From Chryseobacterium mulctrae (GTDB taxonomy: Bacteria; Bacteroidota; Bacteroidia; Flavobacteriales; Weeksellaceae), in assembly GCF_006175945.1 (NCBI RefSeq), contig NZ_VAJL01000001.1, positions 2,232,001-2,296,000 of the forward strand: a stretch of 64,000 nt of DNA, in the 5' to 3' direction. Position numbers and translations under genes: made by a program. A model generated the notes under the pieces. The model worked only from the letters and a program-made list of their open reading frames with translations. It did no database searches and was not told the DNA's origin. Positions 49,433-59,043 of the stretch are shown here, in pieces. The first letter of the stretch is position 1; every line of letters begins with the position of its first letter.

Positions 49433-50623
49433 TTAGTTGTTTATGGCAGCAACTCCAGGAAGTTCAAGACCTTCTAAACTTTCAAGCATGGCTCCACCTC
49501 CGGTAGATACATAGCTTACCTTATCAGCATAACCAAACTGTTTTACAAAGGCAACACTGTCCCCTCCTCCAACAAGAGAAAAAGCTCCCAATTTCGTAGC
49601 TTCAGCGATGCTTTCACCAAGAGCTATTGTTCCTGCAGCAAAATTAGACATTTCAAAAACGCCAATTGGTCCATTCCAAAGAATAGTTCTGGAATTTAAC
49701 AATACATCATTAAATTGATCTCTAGATTTTGCACCAGCGTCCAATCCCATCCATCCTTCTGGAATTTCATAAATATCTACTTCTTTTCTTTCAGCATCAT
49801 TATTAAAGCTTTCAGCAATAATCGTATCTGAAGGAAGATATACTTTTACATTATGTTGTTTAGCCTTTCCTAAAATTTCTAGAGCCAATGGCAATTTATC
49901 TTCTTCAACCAAAGAAGTACCAATTTTCCCACCAAGCGCTTTAATAAATGTGAAAGCCATACCTCCACCAATGATCAAATTGTCCACTGCAGGCAAAATA
50001 TTTTCTATAATGGTAATTTTAGTTGAAACTTTTGAACCACCAAGTATTGCAGTAACTGGTTTCTCACCACTTTTTAGAACTTTATCAATAGCCTTTAGTT
50101 CATTAGCCATCAATAAACCGAAGAATTTAGTTGAGTTAAAGAATTTAGCGATCACTGCAGTAGAAGCATGAGCTCTATGTGCTGTACCAAAAGCATCATT
50201 CACATAAGCATCACCTAGCTTAGAAAGTTGCTCAGCAAAACCTTCATCACCTTTTTCTTCTTCATTATGAAAACGTAAGTTCTCTAATAATAAAATTTCA
50301 CCTGGTTGAAGATCAGAAGCTGCCGTTTCTGCTTTTTCTCCTACAGACTCTTCTACAAATTTTACTTCTTGACCCAAAACTGCAGAAACTTCTTCTAAAA
50401 TATTTTTTAGAGAAAACTCATTTTTTATTTCTCCTTTGGGTCTACCAAGATGAGTCATCAAAATTACAGAACCTCCATCTTTAAGAATTTTCTCAACGGT
50501 TGGTTTCACCGCAACAATTCTTGTATTGTCTGTAACTTTTAGTTGATCATCCTGAGGAACATTAAAATCTACTCTTACCAGAGCTTTCTTATCTTTAAAA
50601 TTGAAATCGTTGATTGTTTTCAT
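49433..50623 (-). CDS. pgk: phosphoglycerate kinase
   Basis: Glycolytic kinase converting 1,3-bisphosphoglycerate and ADP to 3-phosphoglycerate and ATP. From the ATG at 50621-50623 it has 396 residues, the normal length; the open frame to 50665 adds 14 unlikely residues. Seen: VRVDFNVPQDD, THLGRPKGE, LLENLRFHNEEE, GGSKVSTKI and the C-terminal GGGDSVAFVKQFG and STGGGAMLESLEG. It is monocistronic and faces left, away from the candidate origin region. Confidence 0.96.
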   Translation of the reverse strand: MKTINDFNFKDKKALVRVDFNVPQDDQLKVTDNTRIVAVKPTVEKILKDGGSVILMTHLGRPKGEIKNEFSLKNILEEVSAVLGQEVKFVEESVGEKAETAASDLQPGEILLLENLRFHNEEEKGDEGFAEQLSKLGDAYVNDAFGTAHRAHASTAVIAKFFNSTKFFGLLMANELKAIDKVLKSGEKPVTAILGGSKVSTKITIIENILPAVDNLIIGGGMAFTFIKALGGKIGTSLVEEDKLPLALEILGKAKQHNVKVYLPSDTIIAESFNNDAERKEVDIYEIPEGWMGLDAGAKSRDQFNDVLLNSRTILWNGPIGVFEMSNFAAGTIALGESIAEATKLGAFSLVGGGDSVAFVKQFGYADKVSYVSTGGGAMLESLEGLELPGVAAINN

Positions 50624-50739
50624 ACTTAAATGTATATTTTTTGTGCTGTGAAACTGTTTCATCAAATTGAAATTTTAAATTTTCAAAGCTCAGAAGCATT
50701 TCACAAATAATTTTGAATTTTAGTTTCACAAATGTAAGA

Positions 50740-51215
50740 TTTTAATGTCTCGCAAAAAATCGAATCTTTTAAAAGTTTTCAAAAAATTCCCCACAAAGCT
50801 TTACCCACCAATCAACACTATCATCTTTTTTTTTTAAAAGAAAGAATGAATACTGTTGTTGAGTGTTGTGAGTTTCGGGGATAACTTTAACGATAAAACT
50901 TGATAACATCTATTTTATGCGTAACTCAGATTTAATTCACATTTTAAAATGCTGAAAATCTGTTTTTTCGCCTACTTACTAACAATTATGGATAACTTTT
51001 CCACTATTCTGATTATGAATAACTGATTTATGGAAAAACTAACGAATACTCTGAAAAAAGTTTTTAAAAATTTTTACTCAAATATTAGGAAGTAATTTCT
51101 ATTACAACTTTTTCAGAAGAAAAAAAATATTATTTTTAACAAACTTTTCCACAGTTATTAACAATGATCTTAACAATTTGTGAGTAACTAACTAACAATT
51201 TATGAGAATTGGGAA
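50740..51215. other. candidate replication origin (oriC) in a gene-free AT-rich region
   Basis: A 574-bp gene-free gap between divergent pgk and the DUF4139 gene. DnaA-box-like 9-mers (consensus TTATCCACA): one mismatch at 50987-50995 (minus, TTATCCATA) and 51145-51153 (TTTTCCACA); two mismatches at 50787, 50801, 50876, 50997, 51014, 51029 and 51155. A/T-rich tracts lie between them and two parS sites lie 3-5 kb to the left. Inference only; no dnaA gene is in the window. Confidence 0.4.
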
Positions 51216-51239
51216 AAAGTGAAAATAAAAATTAAAAAT

Positions 51240-52811
51240 ATGCTGAAAATCAATTTATTGTCTTTTGTATTAATCGTTTTCAATTGTTTTGGACAAGAAA
51301 ACTATACTACAACCTCCTCAAAAATTAAAGAAGTCAAAATTTATTCAAATGGCGGAATTATCAAACATTCTTTCTCGGCAGATGTAGCACAAGGAAAAAA
51401 TTTCATCATCATCAAAGAGTTTGGGAGAAACAGTGGAATGGATATTTCATCTTTTAAACCAGACAAAAAGATTAACCTTTTACGTTACGAAACATATAAT
51501 AGTAACTACGCAGAAAAACTTGGTAAAAATAAAAACATTGGTCCTATAAATGACAGCATTGAATTTTATAAAAATGCTAACAAAAAGATTGAACAGGAGC
51601 TGACTCTAACTAGAAATTCAATAGGAATTATTCAGAAAAACCAGACATTGGGGAATCCTTCTTCTGCAGAAATTTTAAAAATGATAGAATTTAATCAGAC
51701 AACTCTCAAAAATTTATACAAAGAGGAAACTGATTTTCAGGCGAAGATTGCAAAAAATCAATCAAGAATTTCGGTTTTGGAGAATAGAAAATATGCATCG
51801 TCCAAAGATGATGAAATCTCAAATAATAATATTATTGTTCTTCAAATTACAAGTGATAAAAGGCAAACAGTTAATTTTGAAGTCAATCAGCAAATTCAAA
51901 ATGCGAATTGGAGACCCTACTATGTGATAAAATCTAATGGTATAAAATCTCCACTTAAGATTTCTTACAAAGCAAAAATTCAACAAAACACAGGTTTAGA
52001 ATTTAAAAATATTCCTGTAAAACTAATCAACGGAAGTTTTAGTTCAGAAGATAAACCTTATGAATTGGACCGTTGGTTTTTGAGAACAGAGCGAGATTAT
52101 TATGTTTCTAATCAGGCATTTCAAAGACCGAAGAGTAATGAGAAAACTTCCAACGTAGCTGAATATGCAGTATTGGGAGACTCTAGATCAAGAATTTCTC
52201 AAAGAACGATGAAAACAGAAATTTCTTTAGATAAAAATGTAGTGCTTCCTTCAGATGTTGAAGTAACGGAGGATTTGAATGACTTTGAAGTAACGACTAA
52301 TTATAAATATTTTGCAACACCAAAGCTAGAAAACAAAACTTTTCTTCTGGCTTCTATAAAAGATTATTCACAATATAATTTCTTACCTGGAAATGCAGAT
52401 ATTTTCATGGAAGATGTACAAATTGGGACAGCAAATATTGATACGAATCAATTGACGAGTGAAATGCTGATCAGTCTTGGAAGTGATCCGAATATTCTTA
52501 CCAAAAGAGAGATGGTAAAAAGTGAAACTAAAGATTTAGGTGAAAAGGAGAAGTTTGAAAATTACTTCTACGAAATCACTATTAAAAATAATAAAGATAC
52601 CTCTGTGAAACTTGAAGTGAAAGATCAGATTCCGCTTTCGATGGCAGAAAATATAAAAATAGAAGCTGTTAATCCGGATAACGCAGACTATGACAAAAGC
52701 TCGGGTTTCCTGATTTGGAATTTTGAGATAAAACCTAATGAAACTAAGAAGATTAAATTCGGATTTAACGTAACTTTGCCAAAAGATTTAATAACTGCAG
52801 ATATAAGATAA
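51240..52811 (+). CDS. DUF4139-domain exported protein
   Basis: A 523-residue protein from the ATG at 51240 (signal peptide LLSFVLIVFNCFGQE); the frame also allows GTG at 51219. The N-terminal part (about 25-120) carries DUF4140-like beta structure, then a coiled coil (about 115-185), and the C-terminal half is the DUF4139 region (WRPYYVIKSNGIKSPLKISY ... YFYEITIKNN ... IWNFEIKPNETKKIKFGFNV). The function of this family is unknown; members are sometimes named mucoidy inhibitor A. Monocistronic, next to the candidate origin. Confidence 0.85.
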   Translation: MLKINLLSFVLIVFNCFGQENYTTTSSKIKEVKIYSNGGIIKHSFSADVAQGKNFIIIKEFGRNSGMDISSFKPDKKINLLRYETYNSNYAEKLGKNKNIGPINDSIEFYKNANKKIEQELTLTRNSIGIIQKNQTLGNPSSAEILKMIEFNQTTLKNLYKEETDFQAKIAKNQSRISVLENRKYASSKDDEISNNNIIVLQITSDKRQTVNFEVNQQIQNANWRPYYVIKSNGIKSPLKISYKAKIQQNTGLEFKNIPVKLINGSFSSEDKPYELDRWFLRTERDYYVSNQAFQRPKSNEKTSNVAEYAVLGDSRSRISQRTMKTEISLDKNVVLPSDVEVTEDLNDFEVTTNYKYFATPKLENKTFLLASIKDYSQYNFLPGNADIFMEDVQIGTANIDTNQLTSEMLISLGSDPNILTKREMVKSETKDLGEKEKFENYFYEITIKNNKDTSVKLEVKDQIPLSMAENIKIEAVNPDNADYDKSSGFLIWNFEIKPNETKKIKFGFNVTLPKDLITADIR

Positions 52812-52838
52812 AAAGTAAAATAAATTTAAAAGTAAAAA

Positions 52839-53273
52839 ATGAAAAGAAAAATTGCTATTGCAGCAGATCATGCAGGTTTTGAATATAAAGAATATTTGAA
52901 ACAGCAGTTACAAGACGAATTTGAAATTCAGGATTTTGGAACTCATTCTCTTGAAAGTGTAGATTACCCTGATTTTGTACATCCAGCAGCTTCTTCTGTT
53001 GAAAATGGAGACAATGAATTAGGAATTTTAGTTTGTGGAAGCGGACAAGGCGTACAGCTTTCTGCTAATAAACACCAAGGAATTCGTTGCGCACTTTCCT
53101 GGATGCCGGAAATTGCGGCTTTATCTAAACAACACAATAATGCGAATATGGTTGCATTGCCTGCAAGATTCGTAGCTAAAGAATATGCTTTGGAAATTGT
53201 AAAAACTTTTTTGAATACAGAATTTGAAGGAGGAAGACACCAAAACAGAGTAGATAAAATTGCATTCTGCTAA
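52839..53273 (+). CDS. rpiB: ribose-5-phosphate isomerase B
   Basis: Interconverts ribose-5-phosphate and ribulose-5-phosphate in the pentose phosphate pathway. 144 residues with IAADHAGFEYKEYLK (about 5-19), the active-site region LVCGSGQGVQLSANKHQGIR (65-84) and ARFVAKEYALEIVKTFL. Length is normal for RpiB. It starts 27 bp after the DUF4139 gene and ends in a terminator, so the two genes are probably a unit. Confidence 0.94.
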   Translation: MKRKIAIAADHAGFEYKEYLKQQLQDEFEIQDFGTHSLESVDYPDFVHPAASSVENGDNELGILVCGSGQGVQLSANKHQGIRCALSWMPEIAALSKQHNNANMVALPARFVAKEYALEIVKTFLNTEFEGGRHQNRVDKIAFC

Positions 53274-53280
53274 ATTAGTA

Positions 53281-53318
53281 AAGGCTTGTAAATCAAATTA
53301 CAAGCCTTATTTATTTTT
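53281..53318 (+). terminator. terminator of rpiB
   Basis: AAGGCTTGTAA (53281-53291) pairs perfectly with TTACAAGCCTT (53298-53308), followed by a T-rich run. The rest of the gap to 53511 shows nothing more. Confidence 0.85.
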
Positions 53319-53511
53319 TATTTTATATATTTGCACTGTCCAACAGAAATTACCAAGCTGTTGATTCCTAACGAAATTTCAGATTCTTTTATAAAGACTT
53401 TCAGAAAATTTTCTCTCTCCTTCTCCATATTTGTTTTAAATTTAACTAAAACTTTCATCGTAAATATTCCAAATGGAAAATTGATAGGTTTTGATTAAAG
53501 AAATTTAACTT

Positions 53512-54318
53512 TTGAAGAAATTTATATTTTCATTTTTCTTGTTATTAAGTTTTCTGTGTTTTCAAGCACAGGAAAAAGATTCTGTAAACAATGAAAAAAT
53601 TGAAGATGTTGTAATTTTAGGACTAAGAAAAGTAGATTGTCAAAAAATCTATGATGAAGAAAAAGCACTTTATGAAAAGCAGTCGGAAGAGCTTCAGAAA
53701 CTTAATTTTGAAACATTATTTGATGAGATCTTAAAACTGAAAGAATTTCAGAAAATAAAATCTGATGAAAGAAAAATAGTTATACTTAATCCTGATTACA
53801 TTACAATAACATTTTCTTGCGGGAATGATTCTTTTTTTAAATGCAAACATTATGAAAAGTATATTAACAAAGATGTTTTCGAAAAGGTATGGAATAAAAA
53901 TGGCTATTTAAAAATTCTAAATTTCTTTGATAATAAAATAATTATTCCTTTGATTGAATTGCCTTTTTGGTCTTTTGAACAAAATATGAAGGATGAAAAT
54001 AATTATCTTAAAACACGAAATATTGGACCTTTTCACAAAGGAATTTACAGAGATTTAAATAATAAAAAGAAAGAATTTTATTATTCATCTCATAAAAAAA
54101 CAAAAGAGAGCTTAGAAATTAGCCTTGACAAGAATAAAATAATTGCACAGAATTACCTTCAACTTGATATGAAAATATTTCCTGTCGTAAGTGAAAATTC
54201 GGGCGTTTATAGCGTTACAATCATTTTAGGAAATGGAGAAAAAGAACTCAGCAAAAGATATTTGCTTTACCAATACAAGGATGGAAAATGGAATTTTTTA
54301 GAAGAAAAAACTAAATAA
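53512..54318 (+). CDS. hypothetical exported protein
   Basis: A 268-residue protein that begins with TTG; the choice is supported because the signal peptide KKFIFSFFLLLSFLCFQAQ starts exactly there and no ATG precedes it in frame. The mature part is mixed alpha/beta, rich in K/E/N/F, and I do not recognise it. The C-terminal segment (YLLYQYKDGKWNFLEEK) looks like an NTF2/lumazine-type strand pair, but this is weak. Monocistronic, with an AT-rich leader. Confidence 0.65.
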   Translation: MKKFIFSFFLLLSFLCFQAQEKDSVNNEKIEDVVILGLRKVDCQKIYDEEKALYEKQSEELQKLNFETLFDEILKLKEFQKIKSDERKIVILNPDYITITFSCGNDSFFKCKHYEKYINKDVFEKVWNKNGYLKILNFFDNKIIIPLIELPFWSFEQNMKDENNYLKTRNIGPFHKGIYRDLNNKKKEFYYSSHKKTKESLEISLDKNKIIAQNYLQLDMKIFPVVSENSGVYSVTIILGNGEKELSKRYLLYQYKDGKWNFLEEKTK

Positions 54319-54475
54319 TCTATTACTAAAACAAAAAAGGATAGTAATCCAAAAAAAATGATGATGATTAATTTAAAAAAAACTTCATCAAAAAATTAAA
54401 TAAAAATTTAGAAATAAAACAAAATATTTCCGATTACAAGCTAAAGGAAATACCTTTATACAATTAAATTAAAAA

Positions 54476-56626
54476 ATGGCAAAAAAGAAAAAATATATAA
54501 GTCAGAAAAACGATCATAAATTAATGGAAATTGGAAGATTGATCATGAAATTTATGAATCAAAATCAAACCAAATTATACAATTACAAACAGATCTCAGA
54601 CGGAATTGATCACAAAAATCCTCGACAAAGGGAAATGGTGATTCAAGCTTTGCACAAATTGCTGGCAAACCAGAGAATTAAAGAAACTGAAAAGGGCAAA
54701 TTCAGTATTAATCTCAATATTGAGGGTACTTTAACGGGAACTATCGATTTCAACCAAAGCGGAAATGCTTACGTTACTGTAGAAAACCTAAAAGATGATA
54801 TTTTCATTCACTCTAAAAACGTAAAAGACGCTTTACAGGGCGATAAAGTTTTAATTGTTACTTACAATTTCAAAGGTAAAAAACTGGAAGGTTCAGTTTT
54901 GGAAGTTCTGGAAAGAAAAAGATCAGAATTTGTAGGAACTTTCCAATTGGTTCCACATAAAGAATTTGGGTTTGTAGTTTGTGATAAAAAAACCATCAAT
55001 ACCGATATTTTTATTCCGAAAGGGAAAATAAATGGTGCTGAAAACGGTAATAAAGTCGTTGTAAAAATGACAGAATGGAAACCTGGGGATAAAAATCCTG
55101 AAGGAGAAATTTTACAGGTTTTAGGAAACCCAGGAGATCATGAAACTGAGATCCACTCTATTCTTGCAGAATACGGTTTACCGTACGAATTTCCTGAAGA
55201 AGTGGAAAGAGATGCCGATAAAATAGACCGCAGAATTACCGATGAAGAAGCTGCAAAACGTTGGGATATGCGTGATGTTTTAACCTTTACGATTGACCCG
55301 AAAGATGCAAAGGATTTTGATGATGCCTTGTCGATGCGCAAACTAGAAAACGGAAACTGGGAAATTGGAGTTCACATTGCAGATGTTTCTCATTACGTAG
55401 TTCCTGGAACTATTTTGGATGATGAAGCGTACGAAAGAGCAACCTCTGTTTATTTGGTAGATCGCGTTGTACCGATGCTTCCGGAAGTTTTAAGTAATGA
55501 TGTTTGTTCGCTTCGTCCGAATGAAGATAAATATACTTTCTCTGCTGTTTTTGAGTTGAATGACGATGCAGAAATTCAGAAACAATGGTTTGGAAGAACA
55601 GTAATTCATTCCGACAGAAGATTTACCTACGAGGAAGCTCAGGAAAGAATCGAAACTAAAGAAGGCGATTTGCAGGAGGAAATCAATGTTTTAGACAGAT
55701 TGGCTAAAATTATGCGTGCAGGTCGTATCAAAAACGGTGCGATTACTTTCGACAGAAGTGAGGTTAGATTTAATTTAGATGAAAATAATCAGCCGATTGG
55801 AGTTTACTTTAAAATCAGTAAAGATTCTAATCACCTGATCGAAGAATTTATGTTGCTCGCTAATAAGAAAGTTTCAGAATTTGTTTCGTTGAAAAGCGGA
55901 AGACCGAATGAAAACACATTCATTTATAGAATTCACGATGATCCGGATCCTGCAAAACTTGAAGCTTTAAGAGATTTCGTTTCTACTTTTGGATACAAAA
56001 TGGATCTTGCCAATACCAAAAAAGTAGCAGAATCTTTAAATACTTTGTTGAAAGATGTAAAAGGAAAAGGCGAAGAAAATATGATCGAAACTTTGGCGAT
56101 GCGAAGTATGAGTAAAGCAGTTTATTCTACAGATCCTATCGGTCACTACGGTTTAGGATTTGATTATTATTCGCATTTCACCTCTCCTATCCGTCGTTAT
56201 CCGGATTTGCTTGCGCACAGATTGTTGCAGCATTATTTGGATGGAGGAAAATCTCCCGACAGAAATGAATTGGAAGAAAAAGCAAAACACTGTAGCGCAA
56301 TGGAACGTTTGGCAGCCGATGCAGAAAGAGATTCTATCAAATTTATGCAGGTGAAATTCATGGAAAAACATTTGGGAGAAACTTTCACAGGGGTAATTTC
56401 CGGTGTCGCAGAATTTGGTTTCTGGGTAGAAATTCCTGAAAACGGTGCAGAAGGTTTAATCAAACTTCGCGATTTGATGGATGATTCTTACACGTATGAT
56501 AAAGCAACACATGCTGTTTACGGATCTCGTACAGGAAACAGATATCAATTGGGAGATCATGTTCAGATTAAAGTGGTAAAGGCCAATTTAATTCAGAAAC
56601 AGCTCGATTTTAAGATTGTTGATTAA
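54476..56626 (+). CDS. rnr: ribonuclease R
   Basis: 3'-to-5' exoribonuclease that degrades structured RNA, 716 residues. Order: an N-terminal helix-turn-helix-like segment (about 20-75), cold-shock domains (about 80-220), the RNB catalytic core with DPKDAKDFDDALSM (metal-binding aspartates, about 278-291) and TSPIRRYPDLLAHRLLQ, and a C-terminal S1 domain (GVISGVAEFGFWVEI). The basic tail of E. coli RNase R is missing, as is usual here. Monocistronic. Confidence 0.95.
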   Translation: MAKKKKYISQKNDHKLMEIGRLIMKFMNQNQTKLYNYKQISDGIDHKNPRQREMVIQALHKLLANQRIKETEKGKFSINLNIEGTLTGTIDFNQSGNAYVTVENLKDDIFIHSKNVKDALQGDKVLIVTYNFKGKKLEGSVLEVLERKRSEFVGTFQLVPHKEFGFVVCDKKTINTDIFIPKGKINGAENGNKVVVKMTEWKPGDKNPEGEILQVLGNPGDHETEIHSILAEYGLPYEFPEEVERDADKIDRRITDEEAAKRWDMRDVLTFTIDPKDAKDFDDALSMRKLENGNWEIGVHIADVSHYVVPGTILDDEAYERATSVYLVDRVVPMLPEVLSNDVCSLRPNEDKYTFSAVFELNDDAEIQKQWFGRTVIHSDRRFTYEEAQERIETKEGDLQEEINVLDRLAKIMRAGRIKNGAITFDRSEVRFNLDENNQPIGVYFKISKDSNHLIEEFMLLANKKVSEFVSLKSGRPNENTFIYRIHDDPDPAKLEALRDFVSTFGYKMDLANTKKVAESLNTLLKDVKGKGEENMIETLAMRSMSKAVYSTDPIGHYGLGFDYYSHFTSPIRRYPDLLAHRLLQHYLDGGKSPDRNELEEKAKHCSAMERLAADAERDSIKFMQVKFMEKHLGETFTGVISGVAEFGFWVEIPENGAEGLIKLRDLMDDSYTYDKATHAVYGSRTGNRYQLGDHVQIKVVKANLIQKQLDFKIVD

Positions 56627-56647
56627 GATTTTAAAAATAAATACAGA

Positions 56648-56677
56648 AGACTGCCCGATTGTGGCAGTCTTTTTTTG
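56648..56677 (+). terminator. terminator of rnr
   Basis: AGACTGCC (56648-56655) pairs with GGCAGTCT (56663-56670), followed by seven T. Confidence 0.88.
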
Positions 56678-56775
56678 TTTTAAAAAGTCTTTATTGTACA
56701 ATTCAGGTTTAAAAAACTCATTTTTGCAGACAAATAGAAATATAATTTTTAAATTTGGGATAGAAACAATTTTGA

Positions 56776-57456
56776 ATGTTTGAACTTATATTGTCGGCCA
56801 TTGGTCTTGGTTTTATGTTGAGCCTGGTTTTCATTGGTCCTATTTTTTTCCTTTTGATTGAAACCAGTTTCACAAGAGGTCCTAAACATGCTTTAGCGCT
56901 AGATTTTGGTGTTATTACAGCAGATTTACTATGTATCGTTGCAGCCTATTATGCAAGTGCAGATATTGTTAATTTAATTGATAAACATCCCGGTTTTTAC
57001 AGAATTACCTCCATTCTTATTCTTACCTACGGAATCATCATGATGGTGACAAAAACCAAAATGCATTTGCCGGGTGAAGAAAAAATAATCAGCCAGAATT
57101 ATTTTAAAACATTCCTCAACGGATTTCTTTTAAATCTTCTCAATGTCGGAGTTATTCTTTTTTGGTTGGTAACAGTAATTGGAGTTCGAAATCAGTATCC
57201 TGATACAGAAACATTGATTCTTTACCTGGCAATTGTAATCGCAACTTATCTTTTAATTGATTTTGCTAAAATTTTTCTTGCAAAACAATTCCATTATAAA
57301 CTGACTCAAAAATTGGCAAACAACATCAGAAAAGGGGTGGGAGTTGTGCTGATTATTTTCAGTTTTTTCATTTTCCTTCAAAGCTTTAAAATGTTTAATC
57401 AATTTGATAAACAGCTGGAAGAAGCCGAAAAAAAGGAATTAAAATATAAAAAATAA
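56776..57456 (+). CDS. LysE-family transporter
   Basis: A 226-residue integral membrane protein with about six helices (3-26, 36-57, 70-88, 113-137, 147-168, 184-205) and the LysE-type N-terminus GLGFMLSLVFIGPIFFLLIETSFTRGPKHAL. LysE proteins export amino acids; the substrate is not predictable. The C-terminal tail is charged and cytoplasmic (EEAEKKELKYKK). Monocistronic. Confidence 0.85.
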   Translation: MFELILSAIGLGFMLSLVFIGPIFFLLIETSFTRGPKHALALDFGVITADLLCIVAAYYASADIVNLIDKHPGFYRITSILILTYGIIMMVTKTKMHLPGEEKIISQNYFKTFLNGFLLNLLNVGVILFWLVTVIGVRNQYPDTETLILYLAIVIATYLLIDFAKIFLAKQFHYKLTQKLANNIRKGVGVVLIIFSFFIFLQSFKMFNQFDKQLEEAEKKELKYKK

Positions 57457-57481
57457 TCATTTTTCAATTGAAAATATCTTG

Positions 57482-57575
57482 GGTTTCTTTGCTAAGTAGA
57501 ACGCCTTCGCGAACAAAAAATATGCAGAATAATAGTAAAAGAAATCTTTGCGAACTTTGCGTTAAATTTTAAGAA
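57482..57575. repeat. intergenic repeat, ACGCAAAG family, inverted copy C
   Basis: On the minus strand it begins TTTAACGCAAAGTTCGCAAA (57570 leftward) and contains TTCGCGAAGGCGTT and CTTAGCAAAGAAACC. Same family style as 14694 and 22042, with a different middle. Confidence 0.5.
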
Positions 57576-57613
57576 TCACTAAAATAATCATATTAAAAAA
57601 CAACAACTGATTA

Positions 57614-58537
57614 ATGAAAATATTTCCAAAGTCACTTAAGAAAGGCGATAAAATTGCCATCATTTCTCCTGCAGGTTCAGTGGAACCCACTCAATTAGAA
57701 AAAGGGATTGAAATGATTAAATCTAAAGGTTTTGAACCTGTTTTGGGCGAAAATCTTTATACTAAATTTTCAAACGGATACAATTACGCCGGAACTGAGG
57801 AGCAAAGATTGAAAGATATGAACTGGGCTTTAAATGACAGCGAAATTTCTGCAGTTTGGGCTTCAAGAGGTGGTTATGGCTGTCAACATTTAATTCATGG
57901 TTTAAACTTAAAAGAATTTACCAAAAATCCGAAATGGTACATCGGTTATTCTGATAATACCGTAATTCAAAGTTTTTTACTGAAAAAAGGTTTTGTTTCC
58001 ATACACGGTCAAACCATTAAAACATCAAGCTTCGGAGTTACTGAAGAAAGTTATGATCTTATTTTTGATATTTTAAAAGGGAAAAAGCCAAAATACAGTT
58101 TAGAATCAAATCAATTTAATAAAAAAGGAAATATTGAAGGCGAATTGATTGGAGGGAATTTAGCGCTTATTTATGCGCTTTTAGGAACCAAATATTCTTT
58201 TGATTTTAAAGATAAAATATTATTCATCGAAGATATTGGTGAAAATTTTTATGCGCTCGACAGAATGACGATGAGTCTTGAATTAGCGGGAGTTTTTACA
58301 AAAATAAAAGGTTTAATTGTTGGTGGAATGACCAATATGGGTGACGAAAAAGACAACAAACAATACGAAGAAAGCTTTGATAAATTTGCAAACCAGCTTA
58401 TTGCCGATAGAATTTCAAAGTATAATTTCCCGGTTGTTTTTGATTTTCCAAATGGACACATTAAGGATAATCGACCGTTGATTATTGGAAGCCAGGTTAA
58501 GGTAAAGATTAATGATAAGGTAAAGGTTGAGTTTTAA
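57614..58537 (+). CDS. LD-carboxypeptidase (peptidase S66)
   Basis: Serine peptidase of the S66 family, 307 residues, cutting tetrapeptide stems in peptidoglycan recycling or conferring resistance to MccC-like compounds. Seen: IAIISPAGSVEP, WASRGGYGCQHLI, the nucleophile Ser in WYIGYSDNTVI (about 118) and FIEDIGENFYALDRMTMSL. The C-terminal His would be in FPNGHIKDNRPLIIGS. Length fits the family. Probably cytoplasmic: no signal peptide. Confidence 0.9.
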   Translation: MKIFPKSLKKGDKIAIISPAGSVEPTQLEKGIEMIKSKGFEPVLGENLYTKFSNGYNYAGTEEQRLKDMNWALNDSEISAVWASRGGYGCQHLIHGLNLKEFTKNPKWYIGYSDNTVIQSFLLKKGFVSIHGQTIKTSSFGVTEESYDLIFDILKGKKPKYSLESNQFNKKGNIEGELIGGNLALIYALLGTKYSFDFKDKILFIEDIGENFYALDRMTMSLELAGVFTKIKGLIVGGMTNMGDEKDNKQYEESFDKFANQLIADRISKYNFPVVFDFPNGHIKDNRPLIIGSQVKVKINDKVKVEF

Positions 58538-58579
58538 ATAAACCCTAAAACTTCCCTACTCTCAAACACTCCAACTCAA

Positions 58580-58951
58580 ATGGCAGATCACAACGACCTC
58601 GGCAAACTAGCAGAAGATTTGGCAGTTCAGTTTTTACAGGAAAACGGCTACAAAATTCTTGTGAGAAACTTCCGGTATCAGAAAGCTGAGATCGATATTA
58701 TCGCTGAAAAGGATAATTTAATTATTGTAACAGAAGTAAAAGCGAGATCAACCGATTTTTTCATTTTGCCTCAGGAAGCTGTTACAAAAGGTAAAATCAA
58801 ACTTATTGTTACTGCCGCCAATCATTTTATGGAAGAATTTAATAAAGATCAGGAAGTACGATTTGATATTATTTCTGTTCTTCCCGACGAAAAAGGAAAA
58901 CTCATTATAGAACATATTGAAGATGCTTTTGAAGCATTTGATGCAAACTAA
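58580..58951 (+). CDS. YraN-family (UPF0102) endonuclease-like protein
   Basis: A 123-residue protein of the YraN family, which has an endonuclease-like fold. The PD-(D/E)xK-like core is visible: G-LAEDLAVQFL, QKAEIDIIAEKDNLIIVTEVKARS. Its role is unknown; E. coli YraN lies near replication-repair genes. It starts 42 bp after the carboxypeptidase gene and is followed by a large palindrome. Confidence 0.85.
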   Translation: MADHNDLGKLAEDLAVQFLQENGYKILVRNFRYQKAEIDIIAEKDNLIIVTEVKARSTDFFILPQEAVTKGKIKLIVTAANHFMEEFNKDQEVRFDIISVLPDEKGKLIIEHIEDAFEAFDAN

Positions 58952-58954
58952 ATT

Positions 58955-59025
58955 AATTTAACAATGTATCAATATAGCAATGTACCAATTATTGGTAAAC
59001 TGTTATATTGATACATTGTTAAATT
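58955..59025. repeat. 71-bp palindrome with nested inner hairpin
   Basis: The outer arms 58955-58976 and 59004-59025 are 22-bp perfect inverted repeats. The inner part 58983-58997 is TACCAAT-T-ATTGGTA. The left arm contains CAATGTAT, CAATATAG and CAATGTAC in sequence, an 8-bp repeat pattern. Confidence 0.8.
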
Positions 59026-59043
59026 TAAAAATTGAAAATTTTT

